From the NCBI GenBank assembly GCA_965218075.1, contig CBDCJZ010000003.1:1736001-1800000 (forward strand): a stretch of 64,000 nt of DNA, written 5' to 3'. Within the stretch, counting starts at the first letter, position 1. Every line of letters begins with the position of its first letter. Below are positions 1 to 8,410 of the stretch, one piece after another. The notes under the pieces are model-generated. The model made no database searches. It saw only the letters and a program-made list of their open reading frames with translations, and was not told the DNA's origin. The stretch comes from JANQHO01 sp965218075. GTDB lineage: Bacteria; Bacteroidota; Bacteroidia; Flavobacteriales; Schleiferiaceae. The position numbers and the translations under genes were made by a program.

Positions 1-520
1 AGCCAATTTTTTATCTTCAAAGTCTTTAATTGTAGCCTGCGATTTCTCTCTGGTATAGTTTTCATCCTTTCTACTTAGTTAGGTAGATTATTATCAAGGT
101 TAGGTTCTTTATCTTCTTGGGTTTCCTCTAATTTCCGAGGCTGATAATTCATTAGCTGTTCTTTGGTCTTTGGACTCCACTCCTTTTTTCCTCGCATAAC
201 GACTCATACTGAATGGGTTCTCTCTCAGGTATTACGAGGCTATCTTCAGTCATACTATCGATTTTTAGGTCAGATTTAACAATGTTCTTCCCATTTGAAA
301 GAGTTCAAACGGAACTGAGCGATCATTAGTTAAAACAGAGCTTTTTTCCAACTGCTGATTAAAGAAGTGCTCGCTAGATTGACATAAACGAAGAGCATGT
401 AAAAGTTGAATGAGTTGGCTGTAAGGGTAACCCCATGCCAGCTTTTTGAGATCATCCAAATTCCTCTCTGCTACGTTAATCCGTATTTTCAAGAATTTCT
501 ATATATTCATGGGTGGTCAT
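1..520 (-). pseudogene. Frameshifted conserved Bacteroidota gene downstream of lptE
   Basis: Reading leftward, an ATG at 520-518 starts MTTHEYIEILENTD and then meets a stop. The next frame continues from about 480 with AERNLDDLKKLAWGYPYSQL and TNDRSVPFELF, stopping at 265. Further pieces in other frames (MTEDSLVIPEREP; KEWSPKTKEQLMNYQPRK; DENYTREKSQATIKDFEDKK) run toward the left edge. The KYPYFQ-like and TxDRSVLFDF-like segments recall a conserved Bacteroidota protein of unknown function that is often encoded after lptE. At least three frame breaks are visible, so I read it as a decayed gene. It begins almost at the lptE stop, as in an intact operon. The left end lies outside the window, and sequencing error cannot be excluded. 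Confidence 0.6.
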
Positions 521-521
521 T

Positions 522-1028
522 TTACCAATCTCCGATTGTCTCGTTTAATATATTTTCTGATAATTCAGCCGTAACCTGATCAAGTAGCACTTCTTCTTGA
601 CTTGAAAGATCAGCCTCTGCAGGGAAATCAACATAGCGGGAAAAGTTTTTTCCAAAGCTTTTTTTAGGTTTAGATCTGTTGGTAAAGATAACATTTACAA
701 CAACAGTGAGCCGGTTCTGAGCTACAGCTCCAATATCTGAAGCCTGCACATTTAAAGGTTCTATGCGATAGTCAATAACGGATCCTTCAAAAGCCATATC
801 TCCCTGCTCATTCACTAACCGAAGAGGAGTTTGTTGAACAAAAATATCCCGTATAGCATCCGTTAATTTTTGACTTAACTGAGGTTGCACCAGGTCTGCA
901 TAATTTTGAAATAGCTGAATGGATACTGTTTTGGCTTCTCCCACATCTCCGCCTGTAAAAGAATATCCTCCTGAACAACTGCTAAGAACGGCTAATAAAT
1001 AAAACAAATATGCCGTTAAGCGATCCAT
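522..1028 (-). CDS. lptE: LptE-family LPS-assembly lipoprotein
   Basis: This is a 168-residue lipoprotein with a hydrophobic N-terminus and lipobox LSSC (Cys18), so it should be exported and lipidated. The body (GGYSFTGGDVGEAKTVSIQ, then NYADLVQPQLSQKLTDAIRD) matches the Bacteroidota LptE family. In that family LptE helps the LptD beta-barrel place lipopolysaccharide in the outer leaflet of the outer membrane. Its ATG overlaps the stop of the sigma-54 regulator gene by one base (TAATG), so the two are co-transcribed. That regulator-lptE order is common in the phylum. Downstream lies a broken conserved gene. The family call rests on sequence pattern and gene order. Confidence 0.85.
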   Translation of the reverse strand: MDRLTAYLFYLLAVLSSCSGGYSFTGGDVGEAKTVSIQLFQNYADLVQPQLSQKLTDAIRDIFVQQTPLRLVNEQGDMAFEGSVIDYRIEPLNVQASDIGAVAQNRLTVVVNVIFTNRSKPKKSFGKNFSRYVDFPAEADLSSQEEVLLDQVTAELSENILNETIGDW

Positions 1029-2281
1029 TACAGGTTATATTGTTTTATTTTTCTGTAAAGTGTTCTTTCGGATATTCCAAGTTTTTTGGCAGTATCTTTT
1101 CGCCTATTTTTATTTCTGTCTAGAGCTTTGCGTATAAGTTCAACCTCTTTATCTAAAAGAGAGAGGTTTTCTTCTTCTACTGCTATGGTTTCTTGCTCGG
1201 CCTTATAAGCTTTGGGACGTACTTCAGTATTTTCTTGTTTGTAAATAGGAAGATAGTTAGCTTCTGGAAAGGTTTCTGATTCCCTTTCCCGCTTGCCATA
1301 TATTTTGTGGATGAGGTTACTATTATTCTCCTGAAACTGCGAAGGCACACCATTTTTTATTAATTCTAAAGTTAATTTCTTCAGATCATTAAGATCACTT
1401 TTCATGTCGAAAAGCACTTTATATAATATTTCTCTCTCGCTGTTAAATTCGCTTTTTAAATCTTTCCTCGAATAAACGGCCGGCAAATCAGATTTTCCTA
1501 AATCCGGCAAATAAAACAATACAGCTTCTCTTCCTATTTCTCTTTCTTTCTCTACTACTGACAGTTGTTCTGCCAAGTTTCTCAACTGGCGAATATTACC
1601 GGGCCAAGAATAATTTTTTAGCAACTCAGCTGCATCCGGGGTAAGCTTGATAGGAGGAAGATGATATTTATCTGAAAAATCGACTACAAACTTGCGGAAG
1701 ATTAAATGAATATCTTCTTTTCTATCACGCAGCGCTGGAATTCTGATCTCAACAGTATTAAGCCTGTAGTAAAGATCTTCACGGAACTTCCCTTTTTTAA
1801 TAGCTTCAACCAAATTTGCATTAGTAGCAGCTGTTATTCTCACGTCTGTTTTCTGGATTTTAGACGACCCTACTTTAATAAATTCTCCTGTTTCCAGCAC
1901 TCGTAGTAGTCTTACCTGAGTTGCCAGAGGTAACTCACCTACTTCGTCTAAAAAAATGGTTCCTTCGTTTGACTCTTCAAAATAACCTTTACGGGTCCCA
2001 GCAGCACCAGTAAACGCACCCTTTTCGTGACCAAAAAGTTCGCTATCTATGGTTCCTTCCGGTATAGCTCCACAGTTTACGGCTATAAAGGAATTATGTT
2101 TTCGATATGATTGACTGTGTATAATCCTGGTAATAACTTCTTTTCCCACTCCGCTTTCACCAGTTATTAAAACTGATATATCCGTTGAGGCTACTTGAAT
2201 TGCTTTATTCAAAACCCTATCTAACCAAGACGAAGTCCCTATAATACCAAAACGGCGTTTTATATCTTGTAATGAGCTCAC
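1028..2281 (-). CDS. Sigma-54-dependent transcriptional activator without receiver domain
   Basis: This 417-residue AAA+ enhancer-binding protein has Walker A GESGVGKE (41-48), the sigma-54 contact loop GAFTGA (88-93) and Walker B FLDEVGE near 110-116. The R-finger region RIPALRDRKEDI follows. A C-terminal Fis-type helix-turn-helix (GISERTLYRKIKQYNL) ends the protein. The AAA+ domain begins almost at residue 1, so there is no response-regulator or GAF input domain, as is usual for the copy next to lptE in Bacteroidota. It should activate sigma-54 promoters by ATP hydrolysis; targets are not evident here. The start is a GTG with no better in-frame ATG upstream. It is the first gene of a minus-strand operon with lptE. 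Confidence 0.9.
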   Translation of the reverse strand: MSSLQDIKRRFGIIGTSSWLDRVLNKAIQVASTDISVLITGESGVGKEVITRIIHSQSYRKHNSFIAVNCGAIPEGTIDSELFGHEKGAFTGAAGTRKGYFEESNEGTIFLDEVGELPLATQVRLLRVLETGEFIKVGSSKIQKTDVRITAATNANLVEAIKKGKFREDLYYRLNTVEIRIPALRDRKEDIHLIFRKFVVDFSDKYHLPPIKLTPDAAELLKNYSWPGNIRQLRNLAEQLSVVEKEREIGREAVLFYLPDLGKSDLPAVYSRKDLKSEFNSEREILYKVLFDMKSDLNDLKKLTLELIKNGVPSQFQENNSNLIHKIYGKRERESETFPEANYLPIYKQENTEVRPKAYKAEQETIAVEEENLSLLDKEVELIRKALDRNKNRRKDTAKKLGISERTLYRKIKQYNL

Positions 2282-2296
2282 TTCACTTTATATTTG

Positions 2297-2432
2297 GGAC
2301 ATAACTAATTTAGAAGGATAATATCTTTGTAATTAGTTATAAGTCAATGAAAAAATAGATACCCTAAAACTAATACACTCTTTAAAGAAGGTAAATTTAG
2401 ACAAATTTTATGTCTGTTTTGTGAAGATCTAA
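2297..2432 (+). repeat. Diverged dispersed repeat, copy A
   Basis: This stretch resembles 60021-60150, best over about 45 bp around GATAATATCTTTGTAA and GTCAATGAAAAA and more weakly up to a shared GAAxATCTAA end. It contains TATCTTTG (2322-2329), which fits the Bacteroidota -7 consensus TAnnTTTG, but I see no correctly spaced TTG -33 box. Both copies lie just upstream of the start of a minus-strand gene. They could be a shared regulatory or promoter block, or a piece of an extinct mobile element. Confidence 0.4.
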
Positions 2433-2471
2433 ATGGCTTGTTGTAAATGGTAGATTTTAACCGCTGTAAAA

Positions 2472-2606
2472 TGGAACAGTCAATTGCCTATCAACGATAT
2501 TGAAGGTTTGTGGAAATATGCTAAAGCTAGATATATTAAGTTTAACGGGGATATACGAAAACGTGTTTTATTATATTTTGAAAGAGATCGAGTTTCGATA
2601 GAATAA
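2472..2606 (+). pseudogene. Transposase C-terminal remnant, IS630/DDE-like
   Basis: An open stretch ending in TAA at 2604 encodes QLPINDIEGLWKYAKARY followed by KFNGDIRKRVLLYF. The P-x-N-x-I-E-G-x-W pattern is the third catalytic-acid region of DDE transposases of the IS630 type (normally LxPELNPIEGFW). Only the last 44 or so codons remain, and the upstream part has stops in all frames. I see no inverted terminal repeats. It sits between the sigma-54 regulator and the DUF547 gene, in a spacer that otherwise holds only repeat copy A. Confidence 0.45.
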
Positions 2607-2729
2607 CCGTAAACAATGTTATATAACGCTGTTGAAAAACTTTAGGAACAATCCCTTAAACCGGTCAAGACCCTTGATTTGAATTAATAAACTTTGGGAA
2701 AGCTTACATTTAGAACCAACATTTATATT

Positions 2730-3482
2730 ATGAAACAAATAACCTTTAGTATAAGCGGACTTTTATTGATGCTCAATGTTTTTAGCCAAGATTATGTAGA
2801 ACTTTCCAAAGACTTTTTGGAAGCACTTAAAAGCGGGAAAAATAGTGATAAATATGTACGGCAGATTGCTAACATAGACCCGGATAATCTGAATAAACAG
2901 ATTGATACTCAGGAAGAAAAATTGGCTTTTTGGATTAATATTTACAATGGCTTTATTCAATATAAACTCCAAAAAAATCCTAAATTGTATGAAGACCGAG
3001 GTGACTTTTTCAGGAATAAAATATTGACTATAGCAGGAGAAAAAGTGAGTTTTGATAATATAGAGCACGGAATATTGAGAAAAGGAATATCAAAATACTC
3101 AGCAGGGTATTTTAAAAATCCTTTTAATTCAAGTTGGGCTAGGCGTTATCAAGTAGAGAGAATTAATTGGCGTATTCATTTTGCCCTTAATTGTGGTGCT
3201 CATAGTTGTCCTCTCATTCAGATATATGATGACAAAACTATCTACAAACAGCTAAATGCCAGTTCTAAGCTTTATTTAAAAAGTCAAGTTCACTACGACA
3301 AAAAGCAAAAGGAAATTCACATTCCTATCCTTATGAACTGGTTTAGAGGGGATTTTGGCGGACTTAAGGGAGTAAAAAAGATTTTAAAGATAAATGGTTT
3401 TATTCCCGAAGGACAAAATCCGGACATAAAGTTTAATGATTACAATTGGGACTTGAAATTGGGAACCTTCCACGATACATGA
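2730..3482 (+). CDS. Exported DUF547-domain protein
   Basis: This is a 250-residue protein. I chose ATG 2730 because it starts a clean signal peptide (residues 1-20, ending NVFSQ). An upstream in-frame TTG would add an unhelpful extension. The mature part carries DUF547 hallmarks: AFWINIYNGFIQ near residue 66 and HFALNCGAHSCP near residue 150. The conserved Asn and Cys resemble a papain-like fold, but no function is established. It stands alone, with decayed DNA on both sides, and is probably periplasmic or secreted. The family assignment is firm; the role is unknown. Confidence 0.8.
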   Translation: MKQITFSISGLLLMLNVFSQDYVELSKDFLEALKSGKNSDKYVRQIANIDPDNLNKQIDTQEEKLAFWINIYNGFIQYKLQKNPKLYEDRGDFFRNKILTIAGEKVSFDNIEHGILRKGISKYSAGYFKNPFNSSWARRYQVERINWRIHFALNCGAHSCPLIQIYDDKTIYKQLNASSKLYLKSQVHYDKKQKEIHIPILMNWFRGDFGGLKGVKKILKINGFIPEGQNPDIKFNDYNWDLKLGTFHDT

Positions 3483-4069
3483 TTAGATAAGAGATACTAT
3501 TATCTGACGGTTGATAGTATTTTTGCACAAAGCATTCAACCAATTTCTAAAAGCTTAAACTTGGGCTTGATGATTCTTTTTCTTGATTTAACAAGTGCTC
3601 TAACTATTACAACTCCCGGGTTTTATTTAAGATATGTTAACACATAATTTTTGTAAATTTGTGCACGCAATTGAATATAGCATAATTCAAATAAGATCAA
3701 ACCGCCTGTAAAACAGAACAATGTGAGACTAAGCAACCATTCAGTTTTAAATGCGATTCCTGTACATTGCTCAACAAGGTAAATAGAGGGGTTTGCCCTG
3801 TCACTTTGGCAATTGGCATATATCTGTAACTTGGATGAAGAGGTAGGCAAAGAGCAGTTTTTAGATAAGTTGGATATGGCTGGTATGAGAAATGGGGAAG
3901 ATATGGCTATTTAGGATGAGCGAAGTGAAAGCAATGAAGCATGATGAGTTATTATGAAAGTTCCGAAGTAATTTTAAGGAAGAGGATGAAACTACAGTTT
4001 CGAGTATTTAAGTGATGTTGCCATCATTATCAAAGTGAAGTTTTAAGTCTTTCTTGCAAGAACAATATC
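3483..4069. other. Decayed spacer before gpsA
   Basis: I see no intact gene. A short plus-strand stretch from about 3737 encodes PFSFKCDSCT, a zinc-knuckle-like piece. After frame breaks comes GFALSLWQLAYICNLDEE and LDKLDMAGMRNGEDMAI, ending near 3915. The zinc-ribbon-then-W pattern faintly recalls IS1595-type transposases, but it is too degraded to call. The rest has frequent stops in all frames. Confidence 0.3.
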
Positions 4070-5053
4070 ATGAGAATTGCTGTAATAGGTGGAGGGAGTT
4101 GGGCTACCGCTATGGTGAAAACTCTTATTGAAAAAGACAGTTGTGTGAGTTGGTGGATGCGTAATGGGGAGGACGTGCTTCACATAGAAAAATACCACAA
4201 TAATCCCCGTTATCTCAGCTCGGTGGAACTGATAACGGAAAAAATCGATATTTCCACAGACCTCAACCAAATTGTACAGAAAGCGGAATGCCTCATTTTT
4301 GCGATTCCTTCTGCTTTTTTAAAAAATGTTTTAAAAAAGCTGGAAATTCCTTTGAAGAACAAACTGGTTTTTAGTGCTATCAAAGGTATAGTACCTGACG
4401 AAAATCTCACGGTAGGAGAATTTTTCAACGAGAAGTATGAAGTTCCCCTGGAGCAAATAGGAGTAATTACTGGCCCTTGCCATGCTGAAGAGGTAGCCTT
4501 AGAAAGACTTTCTTATCTGACGATTGCCAGTGTAAATACGGAAAATGCTACTCAGCTAGCAAAAAAGCTTAATAACGGTTTCATCAGAACTAATATTTCG
4601 AATGATATTTACGGAACAGAATACGCTGCTATATTAAAAAACATTTATGCCCTATTAGCTGGAATTTGCTATGGTCTTGGTTTCGGCGACAATTTTCAGG
4701 CTGTATTGGTAAGCAACGCCATCCGTGAAATGAAACGACTTATTCATGTTATACATCCGATTAAAAGAGATATTAACGATTCAACTTATTTGGGCGACCT
4801 TCTGGTCACAGCTTATTCTCAGTTTAGCCGAAACCGTATGTTTGGGAATATGATTGGTAAAGGTTACACTATTCGTTCTGCTATGCTGGAAATGAATATG
4901 GTAGCAGAGGGCTATTATACTGCTCGCCTTATCCCGGAGATGTGTAAAACTCACGATATAAAATTGCCTATTGCACAGGCAACTTATAGGATTCTTTACG
5001 ACCAAAAGAATCCTAAGGAGATAATGATGCATTTGGCAGAAAAGTTAAGCTGA
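4070..5053 (+). CDS. gpsA: NAD(P)H-dependent glycerol-3-phosphate dehydrogenase
   Basis: This 327-residue cytosolic enzyme reduces dihydroxyacetone phosphate to sn-glycerol 3-phosphate for phospholipid synthesis. The N-terminus MRIAVIGGGSWATAM is the Rossmann dinucleotide motif. SAIKGI and GPCHAEEVA mark the substrate-binding region. The helical C-terminal domain includes YAAILKNIYALLAGICYGLG with the catalytic Lys, then GDLLVTAYSQFSRN. Length and motif order match bacterial GpsA. The ATG start places the Rossmann strand at residue 2, as expected. It is flanked by decayed DNA upstream and a nitroreductase gene 117 bp downstream, with no obvious operon partner. Confidence 0.93.
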   Translation: MRIAVIGGGSWATAMVKTLIEKDSCVSWWMRNGEDVLHIEKYHNNPRYLSSVELITEKIDISTDLNQIVQKAECLIFAIPSAFLKNVLKKLEIPLKNKLVFSAIKGIVPDENLTVGEFFNEKYEVPLEQIGVITGPCHAEEVALERLSYLTIASVNTENATQLAKKLNNGFIRTNISNDIYGTEYAAILKNIYALLAGICYGLGFGDNFQAVLVSNAIREMKRLIHVIHPIKRDINDSTYLGDLLVTAYSQFSRNRMFGNMIGKGYTIRSAMLEMNMVAEGYYTARLIPEMCKTHDIKLPIAQATYRILYDQKNPKEIMMHLAEKLS

Positions 5054-5170
5054 AATTTTTCGACAATATAGAAAGGTCTGTAAATTCTTTGTCTTACTCA
5101 GAATCATATCAGCGTTCATTCTCGGCAAGAACATGATTGTACGATCTTAACTTTGAAAAGAAATTATACT

Positions 5171-5836
5171 ATGAAATACAAATTTATTCCTTATAGCAGG
5201 CTGCAAGTCAGTGATAAAAAACTGATCAAAAATAGCTCAATTTTTTACCAGCAAATGAACGAACGTAGATCAGTTCGTTATTTTACTGAGCAGGCAGTGC
5301 CAAAAGAAGTGATTGAAAATCTTATCAAAACTGCCTCTGCGGCTCCCAGCGGAGCACATAAACAACCTTGGACTTTTGTGGCCATTTCAGACCCTAAGCT
5401 CAAAAATGAGATACGCCAAGCCGCAGAAAGAAAGGAATACGAATTTTATTATGGACGTACCCCTCTTAAATGGCTGGACGACTTGGCACCCATAGGAACC
5501 GATTGGCGCAAGCCTTTTTTAGAAATTGCTCCCTGGCTCATTGTGGTTTTTAAAAAATCCCATAATAATGAGGGTAAAGGAAAGACTAGAAATTATTATG
5601 TCCAGGAATCAGTAGGTATTGCTTGCGGTTTTCTCATAGCAGCCATTCATCAAGCCGGTTTGGCTACTTTAACCCATACGCCCAGCCCCATGAATTTCTT
5701 GTCTGATATTCTCCGACGCCCAGCTAACGAAAAGCCTTTTTTACTACTTCCAGTAGGTTATCCTGCCTCGGAGGCTACTGTTCCTGACCTGAAGCGTAAA
5801 TCTTTAGAAGAAGTGAGCGTTTTTTATAACATTTAA
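5171..5836 (+). CDS. Nitroreductase-family flavoprotein, iodotyrosine-deiodinase-like
   Basis: This is a 221-residue FMN enzyme. ERRSVR (31-36) and SAAPSGAHKQPW (56-67) are FMN contacts of the nitroreductase fold. The lid segment holds Glu89, Tyr93 and Lys114 at the spacing of the substrate-clamping Glu-Tyr-Lys triad of iodotyrosine deiodinases (E+4=Y, Y+21=K), followed by APWLIVVFKKSH. C-terminal TLTHTPSPMNF also fits this subfamily. Such enzymes reductively dehalogenate halotyrosines in animals and some bacteria; the natural bacterial substrate is uncertain. ATG 5171 is chosen over an upstream TTG because it begins the conserved part. It appears monocistronic. Confidence 0.8.
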   Translation: MKYKFIPYSRLQVSDKKLIKNSSIFYQQMNERRSVRYFTEQAVPKEVIENLIKTASAAPSGAHKQPWTFVAISDPKLKNEIRQAAERKEYEFYYGRTPLKWLDDLAPIGTDWRKPFLEIAPWLIVVFKKSHNNEGKGKTRNYYVQESVGIACGFLIAAIHQAGLATLTHTPSPMNFLSDILRRPANEKPFLLLPVGYPASEATVPDLKRKSLEEVSVFYNI

Positions 5837-6033
5837 ACATCGGTGCAATTATTCTACCGAAACTCGACCTCTTTCAAATGTAATAAAAAAGTTTTTATAT
5901 ATCCCTCTAAACTAATTATGGTCATTAACATGTTATTAAGTCGTTTATGAAAACCTCAAAAACTACAGCTTAAGGCTATCTTATAGTTAATTTCAGGAGA
6001 GCCAATATGTTGTTATTTCAGACTAAGTAATGA

Positions 6034-6216
6034 AAGGGTTTTTATTATTTTTACCTGCCTCAAAATTTTAATGATAAAGAACTCTTCCTTGTAGGAAATT
6101 TTTATGTTTCCACATCAAAACACGCCAATCAAAAAGTAAATTGGATTCCCGATTTTATTTCAAATTATAGCGCAAAAGAAATAATTAACACTGCTTACGA
6201 AAGAGCACTCATTTAA
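6034..6216 (+). pseudogene. Headless gene remnant upstream of nhaD
   Basis: A 60-codon stretch with no start codon runs from a stop at 6031 to TAA at 6214. It encodes YLPQNFNDKELFLVGNFYV, then KVNWIPDFISNYSAKEI and a final NTAYERALI. The composition is that of a real protein end, and the tail weakly resembles the C-terminus of an NAD-dependent epimerase/dehydratase; that is a guess. The rest of 5837-6228 holds stops in all frames and nothing else I recognise. Confidence 0.3.
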
Positions 6217-6228
6217 TAAACTTTTTCC

Positions 6229-7632
6229 ATGTATATTTTAATGATTATAATTTTTGTTATCGGATATGCAGCTATTGTTCTAGAACATAACATTCGCATT
6301 AATAAAGCAGCTTCTGCCTTAGTGACAGGAGTTTTGTGCTGGACCGTCTACATGTTAGGAGCCCATGATATTGTGAACTTCGAAGCTATTCCTCACTTTA
6401 TTATTCAAATGTCCTCTGAAGAGGCTCATATTGAAGAACCAAATGAGTTGATTACTTATTATACCGAATTCCAAATTTTAGAACACTTGGGGGAAATTGC
6501 TTATATCCTTTTCTTCCTTCTGGGAGCTATGACTATTGTAGAACTGATAGATACACACGAAGGTTTTGCTGTAGTCATTGATAAAATCAAGACTACTAAA
6601 AAACTCAAGCTACTTTGGATTGTCTGTTTATTGACGTTTTTTTTTTCTGCTGCATTGGATAACCTTACCACTTCTATTGTGATGATTTCCCTCTTACGGA
6701 AGCTGATTGCTGATAAAAACGATCGCTGGTTTTTTGCCGGAATGGTAGTGATAGCTGCTAATGCAGGTGGTACCTGGTCACCTATTGGCGACGTTACCAC
6801 TACTATGCTTTGGATAGGGTCGCAGGTTACTACCGGGGTTATTATTACTAAGTTAATCTTTCCTAGTTTGGTATGCTTGGTCGTGCCCTTGGCTATAGTA
6901 TCTCTCCGCACGAAAGGCAATGTAAGGAGACCCATGAAAGCTGAAACTATGGAACATTACGTGAACCCAACCTTCTATCGTGAAAGAAATATTGTATTTT
7001 TCACTGGTGTTGCTGGACTGCTTTTCGTACCCGTTTTCAAAACCTACACCCACCTCCCCCCTTTTATGGGAATGATGCTGAGTCTGGGAATGCTTTGGAT
7101 TATAACGGAAATTCTTCACCACAGTAAAAACCAAGAAAAAAAATTCAGACTTAGTGTAATCGGTATACTTCGAAAAATTGATACTGCCACTGTATTCTTT
7201 TTTCTCGGTATCCTTCTGGCAGTATCCAGCCTACAATCAGCAGGACAATTGAGAGAGTTGGCAGGATTCCTAGATAATATCTTTAGTACTTCAGAGCCTG
7301 GTGGGATTTATTCCATTGGGATTATCATCGGGTTGTTATCCGCTATAGTAGATAACGTGCCTCTAGTAGCAGCTACTATGGGTATGTATGACATTAGCCA
7401 AATGACCGGAAACTTTTTTGCTCAAGACGGCCTTTTTTGGCAGTTCCTCACTTACTGTGCGGGAACGGGCGGTAGTGTGTTTATTATTGGCTCGGCTGCC
7501 GGGGTTGCTGTAATGGGTTTAGAAAACATTTCCTTTGGCTGGTATCTGAAGCGCATTTCTATATTGGCCCTCATCGGTTATTTTGCCGGGGCTGGTGCTT
7601 ACATTTTACAAGAAAATCTGATTTACGTTTAA
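6229..7632 (+). CDS. nhaD: NhaD-type Na+/H+ antiporter
   Basis: This 467-residue inner-membrane protein has about a dozen hydrophobic segments and should exchange Na+ for H+, keeping cytosolic Na+ low. The signature FSAALDNLTTSIVM and the second half-site SAIVDNVPLVAATMGMYD carry the paired Asp-Asn residues of the ArsB/NhaD fold. ANAGGTWSPIGDVTTTMLW is also typical. The gene precedes exbB-exbD-tonB-folC, an order seen in other Bacteroidota. Its role would match the Na+-NQR genes further on, which build a sodium gradient. A perfect 22-bp palindrome covers its stop codon. Start ATG 6229 gives the expected first membrane helix. Confidence 0.93.
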   Translation: MYILMIIIFVIGYAAIVLEHNIRINKAASALVTGVLCWTVYMLGAHDIVNFEAIPHFIIQMSSEEAHIEEPNELITYYTEFQILEHLGEIAYILFFLLGAMTIVELIDTHEGFAVVIDKIKTTKKLKLLWIVCLLTFFFSAALDNLTTSIVMISLLRKLIADKNDRWFFAGMVVIAANAGGTWSPIGDVTTTMLWIGSQVTTGVIITKLIFPSLVCLVVPLAIVSLRTKGNVRRPMKAETMEHYVNPTFYRERNIVFFTGVAGLLFVPVFKTYTHLPPFMGMMLSLGMLWIITEILHHSKNQEKKFRLSVIGILRKIDTATVFFFLGILLAVSSLQSAGQLRELAGFLDNIFSTSEPGGIYSIGIIIGLLSAIVDNVPLVAATMGMYDISQMTGNFFAQDGLFWQFLTYCAGTGGSVFIIGSAAGVAVMGLENISFGWYLKRISILALIGYFAGAGAYILQENLIYV

Positions 7633-7641
7633 ACGTAAATC
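7620..7641. repeat. Perfect 22-bp palindrome over the nhaD stop codon
   Basis: GATTTACGTTT is followed directly by its reverse complement AAACGTAAATC, with no loop; the nhaD TAA lies at the centre (7630-7632). It could form an mRNA hairpin that ends or stabilises the nhaD transcript before exbB, which starts 82 bp after the stop. No T-run follows, so it is not a standard intrinsic terminator. Confidence 0.5.
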
Positions 7642-7714
7642 TGTTAATAATCCTTTGCGATGAATAATTTGCCGGAGAATAAATCCGCTACATTTGGAGC
7701 TAAATAATTTCATT

Positions 7715-8410
7715 ATGAACATTCCTCTTTTACAGATAGGGTTGCTTAGCGACGAAACTATAGAAGAATTACCTGTGGAGAAAAATCTCAGCATTTGGGA
7801 ATTGATCACCGCAAGCATTGGAGGTGTCATAATAATGAGCGTTCTACTTATTTTGTCTCTTGTAACCATTTACATTTTTATTGAGCGGATCAAAGCTATC
7901 AAGCGTTCCAACCAGATTGACAGTAACTTTATGAATCACATTAGGGATCATGTTCTCAATGGAAAGCTAGATGCTGCCAGAACTCTATGTCAAAGTCATG
8001 ATAGTCCAGTAGCTCGAATGATCGAAAAGGGAATTATTCGCATTGGTAAACCGCTGAAAGACATTAGTGCCGCTATTGAAAATACTGGTAAACTGGAAGT
8101 AAGCAAGCTAGAGAAAAACCTTCCTACGCTAGCCACTATAGCCGGAGCTGCCCCCATGATTGGGTTTTTAGGAACAGTTATTGGGATGGTCTTAGCTTTT
8201 CACAAAATGGCTGCTGCTGGGGGACAGATCAATATAGAAATGCTGGCTGAAGGTATCTACATTGCTATGACTACTACTGTAGCAGGTCTTGCTGTAGGTA
8301 TCACTGCCTATATAGGTTACAATTGGTTGGTAAGTCGCGTAGATAAAGTAGTTTATAAGATGGAGACCAACACTACTGAGTTTATGGACCTCTTAAATGA
8401 ACCAGCCTGA
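7715..8410 (+). CDS. exbB: MotA/TolQ/ExbB proton channel protein
   Basis: This 231-residue inner-membrane subunit of the TonB motor has an N-terminal helix (about 30-56). A cytoplasmic loop follows, with HVLNGKLDAARTLCQ. Two further helices carry ATIAGAAPMIGFLGTVIGM and AEGIYIAMTTTVAGLAVGI, the classic ExbB/TolQ channel motifs. With ExbD it turns the proton gradient into motion of a TonB protein that opens outer-membrane transporters. ATG 7715 is preferred to an upstream TTG because it begins the usual periplasmic leader. Its stop overlaps the exbD start by one base (TGATGG), showing tight co-expression. Confidence 0.9.
   Translation: MNIPLLQIGLLSDETIEELPVEKNLSIWELITASIGGVIIMSVLLILSLVTIYIFIERIKAIKRSNQIDSNFMNHIRDHVLNGKLDAARTLCQSHDSPVARMIEKGIIRIGKPLKDISAAIENTGKLEVSKLEKNLPTLATIAGAAPMIGFLGTVIGMVLAFHKMAAAGGQINIEMLAEGIYIAMTTTVAGLAVGITAYIGYNWLVSRVDKVVYKMETNTTEFMDLLNEPA

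Noticed and set aside
3623..3850. 75-codon minus-strand frame before gpsA
   Set aside because: It has no recognisable domain and lies in decayed DNA; the opposite strand gives a more protein-like but broken piece.
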